In this document: positions 16,820-23,711 of the stretch, in pieces
Layout of the letters: each line of letters opens with the position of its first letter
Numbering within the stretch: position 1 is the stretch's first letter
DNA from: SAR202 cluster bacterium
GTDB lineage: Bacteria; Chloroflexota; Dehalococcoidia; Lucifugimonadales; VGZR01
Direction of reading: 5' to 3'
Length of the DNA stretch: 48,666 bases
NCBI GenBank assembly: GCA_016872515.1
Contig: VGZR01000017.1
Coordinates: 1-48,666 of the forward strand
The notes under the pieces: model-generated
The model's input: only the letters and a program-made list of their open reading frames with translations
Told to the model about the DNA's origin: nothing
The model's database searches: none
Program-made: the position numbers and the translations under genes

Positions 16820-17611
16820 GTGGCTCAAGTAACCGCAGCGTCCCACGGGGAGCACGAAGCGACCACAACCGGTCTGAACCACCGGAAGATGCTGATGTGG
16901 GCCTTCCTAGGCTCCGACTGCATGTTCTTCGGCAGCCTAATCGCCACCTATCTGGTCTATAAGGGCAAGAGCAAGGCAGGGCCGTTCCCTGAAGATGTCT
17001 TCAGTATTCCCGTCACCTCGGTGAGCACGTTCGTGCTGCTGATGAGCAGCATGAGCATGGTGTTGGCTTACGCTGCCTTGACGCGAGGCAATATGAAGGC
17101 GTTCCGCATCTGGCTGGCCTCAACAGTCATCATGGGCGCGACCTTCCTGGCCTTCCAGACGTTCGAGTTCTACGAATTCGCTAATCACGAAGTGGTGGTG
17201 GAGTGTAACGACCCCGATGCGGCCGACTGGACGGATTTGCAGGCGAAGGTCGGTTCGGCGTGCGGCTCTTTCGTGGCAGGCGAGGAGACCGAGGTCACGA
17301 TAGGGGAGTACACCGTCAAGGTGTTCGAGGAAGACGGACATGCGGTGGCGGAGACGACGGCAGGACTGACCCCGCGGACCAACCTCTTCGGCACGACGTT
17401 CTTCACGCTGACCGGCTTCCACGGGGCGCACGTGACGCTGGGCGTCATCTGGCTGCTGTCGCTGTTCTTCTTCTCGTTCCGCAAGGGCGGGGTGACGCCG
17501 AAACGGAATCTGGATGTGGATCTGGCGGCCCTCTACTGGCACTTCGTTGACGTGGTCTGGATCGTGATTTTCACTGTTGTCTATCTCTTTGGCGTGTTCC
17601 AAGGATTCTGA
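16820..17611 (+). CDS. coxC: Cytochrome c oxidase subunit III with an inserted soluble loop
   Basis: 263 aa. The GTG start at 16820 is preceded by AGGAGAG. Five membrane segments match the short bacterial COX3 form, starting HRKMLMWAFLGSDCMFFGS, with the family signature FFTLTGFHGAHV in the fourth and YWHFVDVVWI in the fifth. Between helices 3 and 4, residues about 125-185, there is an acidic hydrophilic insertion containing two cysteines (VECNDPDAADW and GSACGSF). This insertion is not part of the typical subunit and would face outside. The gene sits ten bases before coxD. Confidence 0.93.
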   Translation: MAQVTAASHGEHEATTTGLNHRKMLMWAFLGSDCMFFGSLIATYLVYKGKSKAGPFPEDVFSIPVTSVSTFVLLMSSMSMVLAYAALTRGNMKAFRIWLASTVIMGATFLAFQTFEFYEFANHEVVVECNDPDAADWTDLQAKVGSACGSFVAGEETEVTIGEYTVKVFEEDGHAVAETTAGLTPRTNLFGTTFFTLTGFHGAHVTLGVIWLLSLFFFSFRKGGVTPKRNLDVDLAALYWHFVDVVWIVIFTVVYLFGVFQGF

Positions 17612-17620
17612 GGTCGAGCG

Positions 17621-17953
17621 ATGACACAACAAGCCCATTCTGCAGACGCTCACCACGCAGAGGCCGCGCCGGTTCACACCGGGCACCCGACGCCGGGGAC
17701 GTACTTCAAGGTCGCCATGGCCTTGACTGCCATCACGGCCCTGGAAGTGGTGGTCTACTTCTTTGAGTGGCTGAGCTACGGCATCATCCCCATCCTTGTA
17801 ATCCTCTCTCTCGTTAAGTTTGCGCTGGTGGCCATGTTCTACATGCACCTGCGGTACGACCACAAGCTCTTCTCGACGATGTTCGTGGCGGGCCTGGTCC
17901 TGGCGCTGCTGGTGGCGTTTGCGCTGCTGGCGCTATTCAAATGGTTCATCTAG
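17621..17953 (+). CDS. coxD: Cytochrome c oxidase subunit IV (prokaryotic type)
   Basis: 110 aa small membrane protein. After a His-rich N-terminus (QQAHSADAHHAEA) there are three hydrophobic segments containing the COX4_pro-type KFALVAMFYMHLRYD motif near residue 68. It follows coxC by nine bases in the oxidase operon. The function of this subunit is structural or assembly-related; it carries no redox centre. Confidence 0.88.
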   Translation: MTQQAHSADAHHAEAAPVHTGHPTPGTYFKVAMALTAITALEVVVYFFEWLSYGIIPILVILSLVKFALVAMFYMHLRYDHKLFSTMFVAGLVLALLVAFALLALFKWFI

Positions 17954-17977
17954 CGGCAGGCCGCGGGGTCGTCGCCA

Positions 17978-18811
17978 ATGGCGGGTGAGTTCACAGGAGC
18001 AGTCTGGACGCACTGGCATGGGCACCCCGACGTCCTCATCGGACTGGCGGCCTTGGAAGCGGCGTACCTGTTAGGCGTAGGTCCGCTGCGGGAGAAGTAC
18101 AGCCTGGCCGACTCGGTGGACCCGAAGCAGGTGGCGACGTTCACTGCGGGGGTGCTAGTGACGCTCGTGGCACTGGTATCGCCTCTGCACGTGCTCGGAG
18201 ACGACTATCTATTCAGCGCCCACATGGTTCAGCATATGGTGCTGATGCTCCTGGCTGCGCCGCTGCTCATCATGGGAACGCCCGACTGGCTATTGCGACC
18301 CCTGCTGAGACCGGATTGGGTGTTCCGCACGGCGAGGGTGACAGTGCATCCCATCATGGCCTTCGCCTTATTCAACGTCATCTTCTCGATGTGGCACCTG
18401 CCGAGCTTGTACAACGCGACCCTGTCGTTCCAGGGGTTGCACATCTTTCAGCACATACTGCTGCTGGCGATATCGGTCATCATGTGGTGGCCGCTGTTGA
18501 GCCAGATGCCGGAGTTGCCGAGGCTGTCGGACCCTGGGCAGATGTTATATCTGTTCGTGTTGTCGGTTGCATCCATCATCGTGTTTGCCCCCCTGGCCTT
18601 CGCCCGCCACCCCATCTATGATGTGTATGCTGCGGCGCCGCGGGTGTGGGGACTTTCGCCGGTGGTGGACCAGCAGATCGGCGCCATCATCATGAAGGTG
18701 GGCGGCGGGATGCTGTTCATGACGCTGTTCATTATGACGTTCTTCCGGTGGTTCGGCAGGGAAGAGGCAAGAGCGAAGAGCGACAGGGCGCAATTGGGAA
18801 CGTCGAGTTAG
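17978..18811 (+). CDS. ctaG: Cytochrome oxidase assembly factor CtaG (caa3_CtaG family)
   Basis: 277 aa polytopic membrane protein with about seven helices. Conserved histidines appear in SPLHVLGDDYLFSAHMVQHM and in FSMWHLPSLYN and HIFQHILL, the pattern of the caa3_CtaG family required for active caa3 oxidase, probably in copper delivery to CuB. It is not related to the Cox11-type CtaG. The gene is 24 bp after coxD and continues the operon toward sco. Confidence 0.9.
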   Translation: MAGEFTGAVWTHWHGHPDVLIGLAALEAAYLLGVGPLREKYSLADSVDPKQVATFTAGVLVTLVALVSPLHVLGDDYLFSAHMVQHMVLMLLAAPLLIMGTPDWLLRPLLRPDWVFRTARVTVHPIMAFALFNVIFSMWHLPSLYNATLSFQGLHIFQHILLLAISVIMWWPLLSQMPELPRLSDPGQMLYLFVLSVASIIVFAPLAFARHPIYDVYAAAPRVWGLSPVVDQQIGAIIMKVGGGMLFMTLFIMTFFRWFGREEARAKSDRAQLGTSS

Positions 18812-18831
18812 GAAAGGCAGGAGACGAGGCG

Positions 18832-19044
18832 ATGAAGAAGGACCGGATGATGATGGCGGTGCTGTTCCCGCTTCTGGCGGTCGTGACGGTGGCGACGCTC
18901 GCGTTTGGGCTGGGCGGAATCTTCATCGCGTTGAACGAGACTGGCGCCGGCCACTGGGGCGCAATTATCATCGGGGCTGCGCTGGTCGTCGGGGTGCCAA
19001 CTGTCGCCTTCCTGCTTGAACGAATGACGGAGAAGCGGGGCTGA
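18832..19044 (+). CDS. Small two-helix membrane protein in the oxidase operon
   Basis: 70 aa starting MKKDRMMMAVLFPLLAVV. ATG at 18832 is preceded by GGAGACGAGG. Two hydrophobic segments (residues 7-32 and 43-60) are joined by a short loop NETGAGHW, and the tail is charged (LLERMTEKRG). I do not recognise a named family. Its position between ctaG and sco suggests a small oxidase-associated or assembly protein, which is inference from context only. Confidence 0.7.
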   Translation: MKKDRMMMAVLFPLLAVVTVATLAFGLGGIFIALNETGAGHWGAIIIGAALVVGVPTVAFLLERMTEKRG

Positions 19045-19085
19045 GACGTACCGCTCTTCGCTCGTCCGTTCCTCGGCATCCTGAG

Positions 19086-19733
19086 TTGCGACTCCTTTTC
19101 CCCATCAGCGGCCTAGCCGCATTTTTTATCCTCCTTGCGGCCGTGGCCTGCTCACAGGCCGAGCCGCTGAAGGGCACCGCGCTCAACCCTCCCAGGCCCG
19201 CATCCCCGTTCCAACTTTCAGACCAGGACAGCTCCCTCATTTCGCTTTCGGAGCAGCGCGGGCGGGTTGTGTTACTGACGTTTCTGTACACGAGCTGTGC
19301 CGACATCTGCCCAGTGGTGGCGGGCCAAGTGAAGAAGGCGTATGAGCTCTTGGAGGAAGACGCGGAGCGGGTCTCGGTGCTCATCGTCAGCGTGGACCCG
19401 GCACGCGACACGCGGGAGGCGGTGACGGCCTACCTGGACGAGTTGGGGATGCGAGGACACTGGCGATACCTTGTGGGGACGGAGGCGGAACTGGCAACGG
19501 TGTGGCGGGACTACTACGTCGCGCAGGCGCGAGACGGGCAGGAGAGTGCGAACACGGACGGGACAAACGATGGTGCAGTGGAGTCGCTGGCCCAGGAGAT
19601 TGCAGCGTATACCGTGACCCACTCGGCGCCGGTGTATGTGATTGATGAGGAGGGCCTCATGCGTTCGGTGTTCACGCTGCCGATAGAACCAGCGGACTTG
19701 GCGCACGATGTACGGGTGGTGTTGGGAAAATAG
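19086..19733 (+). CDS. SCO1/SenC-type copper chaperone lipoprotein
   Basis: 215 aa with a thioredoxin-like fold, supplying copper to the CuA site of subunit II. The N-terminus is a lipoprotein signal peptide ending LAAVAC (Cys20). The copper ligands are the CxxxC of TSCADICP near residue 75 and the distal His in VTHSAPVYVID. The first in-frame start is TTG at 19086, without an obvious Shine-Dalgarno. An unusual acidic stretch (ARDGQESANTDGTNDGA) lies between the conserved blocks. It is the last gene of the operon and is followed by a strong terminator. Confidence 0.9.
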   Translation: MRLLFPISGLAAFFILLAAVACSQAEPLKGTALNPPRPASPFQLSDQDSSLISLSEQRGRVVLLTFLYTSCADICPVVAGQVKKAYELLEEDAERVSVLIVSVDPARDTREAVTAYLDELGMRGHWRYLVGTEAELATVWRDYYVAQARDGQESANTDGTNDGAVESLAQEIAAYTVTHSAPVYVIDEEGLMRSVFTLPIEPADLAHDVRVVLGK

Positions 19734-19752
19734 AGGCGAAACTAAGGGATAT

Positions 19753-19795
19753 GAAACAGGAAGGCCAGGGAAACACTCCCTGGCCTTCCTGTTTC
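19753..19795. terminator. Bidirectional terminator between sco and rplT
   Basis: A perfect 18-bp stem, 19753-19770 with 19778-19795, surrounds the loop AAACACT. The arms begin GAAACAGG and end CCTGTTTC, giving short A/T runs on both sides. It separates two convergent operons. Confidence 0.85.
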
Positions 19796-19810
19796 CCGTG
19801 CCGGATGAAC

Positions 19811-20179
19811 TTAAGCGGAAGCGGGGCCGAGCTGGGCCCTGGCCTGGTCGGCGACCTGGGCGAAGGCCTGTGGGTCGCGGATGGCGAGCTCGGCGAGCAT
19901 CTTGCGGTTGACCTGGATGCCGGCGAGCTTGAGGCCGTGGATAAGCTTGCTGTAGGTGAGGCCGTTGGCACGCGCCGCGGCGTTGATGCGGACCTGCCAG
20001 AGGCTGCGCATGTCGCCCTTCTTGTCGCGGCGGTGCTCCCAGCTGTACCGGAAGGCGTGGATGAAGGACTCGTGCGCCCGGCGGTACAGTGAGTGGCGCA
20101 CGGAATAGTGGCCCTTGGTGAGGGCGAGTATCTTCTTATGTCGGCGGTGTTTGGTTACACCGCGCTTGATTCTGGCCAC
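19811..20179 (-). CDS. rplT: 50S ribosomal protein L20
   Basis: 122 aa, very basic, starting ARIKRGVTKHRRHKKILALTKG, the L20 signature. It binds 23S rRNA early in 50S assembly. GTG at 20179 follows AGGAGAC. It is the third gene of the classical infC-rpmI-rplT unit, 24 bp after rpmI. L20 autoregulates this operon in several bacteria; no rRNA-mimic leader could be recognised here by eye. Confidence 0.97.
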   Translation of the reverse strand: MARIKRGVTKHRRHKKILALTKGHYSVRHSLYRRAHESFIHAFRYSWEHRRDKKGDMRSLWQVRINAAARANGLTYSKLIHGLKLAGIQVNRKMLAELAIRDPQAFAQVADQARAQLGPASA

Positions 20180-20203
20180 GTGAAATGTCTCCTGTGAAGT
20201 GAG

Positions 20204-20407
20204 TTAGGCCGCCCCGTAGGGCATGACCGATTTGAGCTTCTTGCGGTCAACGGGAGCAGAAGCAATCTTGCGGGAGAACAGGCGGCGGACCTTGGCATGC
20301 TTGGTGCGGCGTATGTGGCTGCGGTGGCCCTTCATGCGCACGAACTTGCCCGTCCCGGTCTGGCGGAACCTGGCCGCTGCGCCCTTATGCGTCTTTAGCT
20401 TCGGCAC
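20204..20407 (-). CDS. rpmI: 50S ribosomal protein L35
   Basis: 67 aa, PKLKTHKGAAARFRQTGTGK at the N-terminus, typical of L35. The GTG start at 20407 follows GGAG and lies inside the end of infC: the two coding regions overlap by 23 bases in different frames. That suggests translational coupling between IF3 and L35 synthesis. Confidence 0.96.
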   Translation of the reverse strand: MPKLKTHKGAAARFRQTGTGKFVRMKGHRSHIRRTKHAKVRRLFSRKIASAPVDRKKLKSVMPYGAA

Positions 20408-20960
20408 TCTTGGTCTCCTTGTTTTGTGGTCTGGCCGGTTTGTTGTGGTTCGGCGTCAGGATGATGCTCAGGAAGCGCCCCTCGAACGCGGGCGGTTTTT
20501 CCATCAGTGCGTCGTCAACGAGGTCCTGCGTGACGGTCTTGAGGACGTTCATCCCGAACTCGGGGTGGGTAATCTCGCGCCCGCGAAAGAGGACGGAGAC
20601 CTTCACCTTCGCCCCCTCTTCCAAGAGCCGTCTGATGAGCCTTACCTTCGCCTCCCGGTCATGCTCGCCGATGCGGGTCTTGAATCGCACCTCGCGCAAC
20701 TCGTTGGTGGCTCTGGACTTCTGGACCTTGCGAGCCTCGCGCTCTCTGCGGTCGATCTGGTACTGGAACTTCCCGTAGTCCATGATGCGGCAGACGGGGG
20801 GCTTGGCGGCAGGGGCGACCTCGACGAGGTCGAGGCTGCGTTCGTCGGCCATCTCCAATGCCTTGCGGATGGGGACGACCCCTATCTGATTTCCTTCGTC
20901 GTCGATCAAGAGGACTTCAGGCACGCGGATAGCGCGGTTGACTCGGTAGTCTTTAGCTAT
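20385..20960 (-). CDS. infC: Translation initiation factor IF-3, predicted AUA start
   Basis: 191 aa if started at ATA (20960-20958). IF3 binds the 30S subunit, selects initiator tRNA and rejects non-standard start codons. The family N-terminus, here AKDYRVNRAIRVPEVLLIDD, is only complete when translation starts at or before this ATA. The first standard start, GTG at 20924, would delete the conserved YRVN...IR segment and has no Shine-Dalgarno. AGGAGGG (20976-20970) sits nine bases before ATA, and a promoter at 21042-21014 leaves only about 47 nt of leader with no other in-frame start. E. coli infC uses AUU for autoregulation, so a rare codon is expected. Confidence 0.93.
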   Translation of the reverse strand: MAKDYRVNRAIRVPEVLLIDDEGNQIGVVPIRKALEMADERSLDLVEVAPAAKPPVCRIMDYGKFQYQIDRREREARKVQKSRATNELREVRFKTRIGEHDREAKVRLIRRLLEEGAKVKVSVLFRGREITHPEFGMNVLKTVTQDLVDDALMEKPPAFEGRFLSIILTPNHNKPARPQNKETKSAEAKDA

Positions 20961-21013
20961 GTTGTTGTTCCCTCCTACTTACCAGCGAACACATGGTGGC
21001 AAAGCCGTAAACG

Positions 21014-21042
21014 ACTATAGCACAAGGTGTGAAGTCGGGCAA
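21014..21042 (-). promoter_or_regulatory. Promoter of infC-rpmI-rplT
   Basis: On the minus strand TTGCCC (21042-21037), a 17-bp spacer ending TGC and TATAGT (21019-21014), thus an extended -10. The predicted transcript start is near 21007, about 47 nt before the AUA start of infC. Confidence 0.65.
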
Positions 21043-21080
21043 CGGCGACAAGGCACCGCCGGGGTCAGCCGGCGGCCGGA

Positions 21081-21785
21081 CTAGCCAAATCGCCGAGACA
21101 ACTCGGCGAGGTGCTCCCAGTCGTGCTCCAGCATGCGGCGGAAGGCCCTGCGGGCCGACCAGGTCTTCACGCCGTGCTGGACCATGGCGGAGTGTTCGGC
21201 TTCGGTGATGGCCTCCAGGCGCTCGGTGGCCATGCGCCAGAAATCGGCCAGGGCGGCGGGCAGGCCTGGGCCTTCCTCGACGAGACGGAGGGCCTGGGAT
21301 AGGCCCTTGGGTTTGGACAGAGGCGACTTGAGGTAGGCGTAGTGGGCGCCGGCGAGGTGCTCGAGGATGCGGCGGATAGGGCGGCCGCCGCTCTCCGGCT
21401 GGGTTATGAGCTGCTTGGGCGGCGTGTCGCGGGCGATTTGGAGCAGGTCGGCCTCCAGCCAGGACATGCGCTTGAGGTAGGTGGCATAGTCTTTCGCGGT
21501 CAGGGGCTGGAAGTCGGCGGCGAAGCCTGGGTCGGGGTCGCCTCGGCCGAGCCAAGTGCCCTCCATGACGTGCTGGACGACCTTGGTTGCGAAGGAGGCA
21601 TCGGGCTTGACCGCATCCCCATGACGGTGGAGGAAGCGCAGGTAGTTGCGGATGGCATCGGGCGTGGCGTCGAGGGCGGCCTTAGTGGTCGGCCCATTAG
21701 CGATGCAGCCGAGGAGGTCGAGGACGTGGACCATGGTCTTTCGGCGCTTCGGGCCGGACTCGACATAGAGCGGATATTCGGTCAT
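21081..21785 (-). CDS. HicB-like N-terminal domain plus DinB-like C-terminal domain protein
   Basis: 234 aa. Residues 1-55 resemble a HicB-type alpha/beta domain (YPLYVESG...MVHVLDLLGCIANGPTTKAALDATPDAI, read in two parts). The remainder is helical with two paired-His stretches, RRILEHLAGAHYAYL and FRRMLEHDWEHLAEL, like the metal-binding bundle of DinB/YfiT proteins. No HicA toxin partner is adjacent. It starts 13 bp after thrS and is probably co-transcribed with it. The function is unknown; the domain reading is by eye and moderately secure. Confidence 0.7.
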   Translation of the reverse strand: MTEYPLYVESGPKRRKTMVHVLDLLGCIANGPTTKAALDATPDAIRNYLRFLHRHGDAVKPDASFATKVVQHVMEGTWLGRGDPDPGFAADFQPLTAKDYATYLKRMSWLEADLLQIARDTPPKQLITQPESGGRPIRRILEHLAGAHYAYLKSPLSKPKGLSQALRLVEEGPGLPAALADFWRMATERLEAITEAEHSAMVQHGVKTWSARRAFRRMLEHDWEHLAELSRRFG

Positions 21786-21798
21786 TCCGCCGGACCGC

Positions 21799-23541
21799 CT
21801 AGCGCCTGTCGCGGATGTCCTGCTGGATGCGGCTGACGATGTCGGCGATGGGCAGGGCGCGGAGGTCTTCGCCGGAGCGGAGGCGGACGGCGGCGGCGCC
21901 GGCCTGGGCCTCGCGGTCGCCGACGACGAGCATGTAGGGCACCTTCTGGAGTTGGGACTCGCGGATCTTGAGGTTCATGCGCTCGTTGCGGTCGTCCAGC
22001 TTGGCGCGGAGGCCTGCGTCGGCGAGCTGGCCGAGCACCTTGTGGGCGTAGTCCTGATGACGGTCTGCGATAGGGATGACGACGGCCTGGACGGGGGCGA
22101 GCCAGACTGGGAAGGCGCCAGCGTAGTGCTCGATGAGGACGCCCATGAACCGCTCCATGGAGCCGAGCAGGGCGCGGTGAATCATGTAGGGCTGGTGCTC
22201 TTTGCCGTCCTCGCCGACGTAGGTGAGGCCGAAGCGCTCGGGGAGGTTGAAGTCGAACTGGACGGTTGTGCACTGCCAGAGCCGCCCGATGGCGTCGCGG
22301 ATGTGGATGTCTATCTTGGGGCCATAGAAGGCGCCGCCGCCCTCGTCCACCTCGTACTCGACCTTGCGCTGGATGAGGGTGCGGCGAAGGGACTCGGTGG
22401 CGAGGTCCCACTGGTCGGGGCGGCCAACGAACTTTTCGGGCCGGGTGGAGAGGCGCACCTCGAACTCGTTGAAGCCGAAGCTGGTGAGGAGGAGGAAGGT
22501 GAGGTCGAGGACGCCATTGACCTCGGCCTCAACCTGGTCGGGGCGGCAGAAGATGTGCGCGTCGTCCTGTGTGAGGCCGCGGACGCGGAGGAGCCCCATG
22601 ACTACGCCACCGCGCTCGTAGCGATAGACGGTGCCGAGTTCGCCGGTGCGCAAGGGCAGTTCGCGGTAGCTGTGCATGGCGGTGCGGTAGTACATGATGT
22701 GGAAGGGACAGTTCATGGGCTTGAGGTAGTAGTCTTGGCCCTCCATCTCCATGGCGGCGAACATGTTGTCTTTGTAGAAGTCAAGATGGCCGCTGGTCTG
22801 CCAGAGGTTGGCACGCCCGATGTGGGGGGTATAGACCAAGTCGTAGCCGGCTTTGTAATGCTCGCGCTTCCAGAACTCCTCGACAACGCCGCGGACGCGT
22901 GCGCCCTTGGGGTGCCAGATGATGAGGCCGGGGCCGGTCTCGTCGTGGATGGAGAAGAGGTCGAGTTCCTTGCCGAGGAGGCGGTGGTCGCGCTTCTTGG
23001 CCTCCTCGATGCGGTGGAGGTAATCGTCGAGGGCGGCCTGGGACTCGAAGGCGGTGCCGTAGATGCGCTGGAGCATGGGGCGCTTTTCATCGCCGCGCCA
23101 GTAGGCGCCGGCGACACTGAGGAGCTTGTAGGCGGCAATCTTGCCGGTGGACTCGACGTGGGGTCCGGCGCAGAGGTCCTCGAAGTCGCCGTGTTTGTAG
23201 GTGGAGATGACCTCGCCCTCGGGGATACCTTCGATGATCTCGAGTTTGAGGGGCTGGTCGGCGTTCATCTGCTGGGCCTTGTCGCGGGGGTACTCGCGGT
23301 ACTGGAACGTGTGGTCGCGGGCGACGACGTCCTTCATGCGGCGCTCGATGTCGGCTAGCTGCTCCTGGGTGAAGGGCTCGGGCGCGAGGAAGTCGTAGTA
23401 GAAGCCATCGTCGGTGGGGGGGCCGATGCCAAGCTTGACGTTGGGGAACATCTTGGTGACCACGTCGGCCATGACGTGGGCGCTGGAGTGGCGGATGCGC
23501 TTGCGGAGCTCGACGAGTACTGGGTCGGTTTTCGTGGGCAT
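21799..23541 (-). CDS. thrS: Threonyl-tRNA synthetase lacking the TGS domain
   Basis: 580 aa, about 60 residues shorter at the N-terminus than the E. coli enzyme. The usual TGS domain is absent, and the protein opens almost directly with the editing domain: H18-SSA-H22 and DLCAGPH supply the HxxxH and CxxxH motifs. The class II core is intact, with motif 2 in YRYERGG. The zinc ligands are Cys in MNCPFH, His in DDAHIFC and His in MIHRALLG. The anticodon-binding domain closes the protein. It charges tRNA-Thr with threonine and is followed by the HicB/DinB-like gene. A structured intergenic element precedes it. Confidence 0.95.
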   Translation of the reverse strand: MPTKTDPVLVELRKRIRHSSAHVMADVVTKMFPNVKLGIGPPTDDGFYYDFLAPEPFTQEQLADIERRMKDVVARDHTFQYREYPRDKAQQMNADQPLKLEIIEGIPEGEVISTYKHGDFEDLCAGPHVESTGKIAAYKLLSVAGAYWRGDEKRPMLQRIYGTAFESQAALDDYLHRIEEAKKRDHRLLGKELDLFSIHDETGPGLIIWHPKGARVRGVVEEFWKREHYKAGYDLVYTPHIGRANLWQTSGHLDFYKDNMFAAMEMEGQDYYLKPMNCPFHIMYYRTAMHSYRELPLRTGELGTVYRYERGGVVMGLLRVRGLTQDDAHIFCRPDQVEAEVNGVLDLTFLLLTSFGFNEFEVRLSTRPEKFVGRPDQWDLATESLRRTLIQRKVEYEVDEGGGAFYGPKIDIHIRDAIGRLWQCTTVQFDFNLPERFGLTYVGEDGKEHQPYMIHRALLGSMERFMGVLIEHYAGAFPVWLAPVQAVVIPIADRHQDYAHKVLGQLADAGLRAKLDDRNERMNLKIRESQLQKVPYMLVVGDREAQAGAAAVRLRSGEDLRALPIADIVSRIQQDIRDRR

Positions 23542-23611
23542 AAGGGCGGTTCACCTCTAGGCTTATGATAACGGAGCCAGGGGCGGTTTGTCGTTTAGTG
23601 GAGGAGGGAGA

Positions 23612-23683
23612 TAATCACCCCTACCTCTTTGGGCCGACCGATCGGCCCAAAGGTCCTCCCCCCTCGAGGGGGAGGAGAGATTA
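23612..23683. repeat. Compact palindromic intergenic element (two hairpins inside an outer stem)
   Basis: TAATC (23612-23616) can pair with GATTA (23679-23683), enclosing two strong hairpins. The first is CTTTGGGCCGA/TCGGCCCAAAG (23627-23652, loop CCGA). The second is CCTCCCCC/GGGGGAGG (23655-23675). It lies between the D-aminoacylase and thrS. It could be a REP/MITE-like repeat, a terminator or a leader. No T-run supports simple termination. Confidence 0.5.
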
Positions 23684-23711
23684 CGCCATCCCCGACTAAC
23701 CGTTGCCTAGT

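Noticed and set aside
20961-21080. L20-binding rRNA mimic in the infC leader
   Set aside because: The predicted leader is only about 47 nt and no mimic or pseudoknot could be identified by eye.
21952-23358. 468-codon open frame on the plus strand opposite thrS
   Set aside because: Antisense shadow of a GC-rich gene with strong third-position bias; low-complexity Val/Gly/Ala/Glu-rich translation and no family motifs.
23542-23711. T-box riboswitch upstream of thrS
   Set aside because: No T-box consensus, specifier loop or antiterminator could be recognised; only the two hairpins are present.
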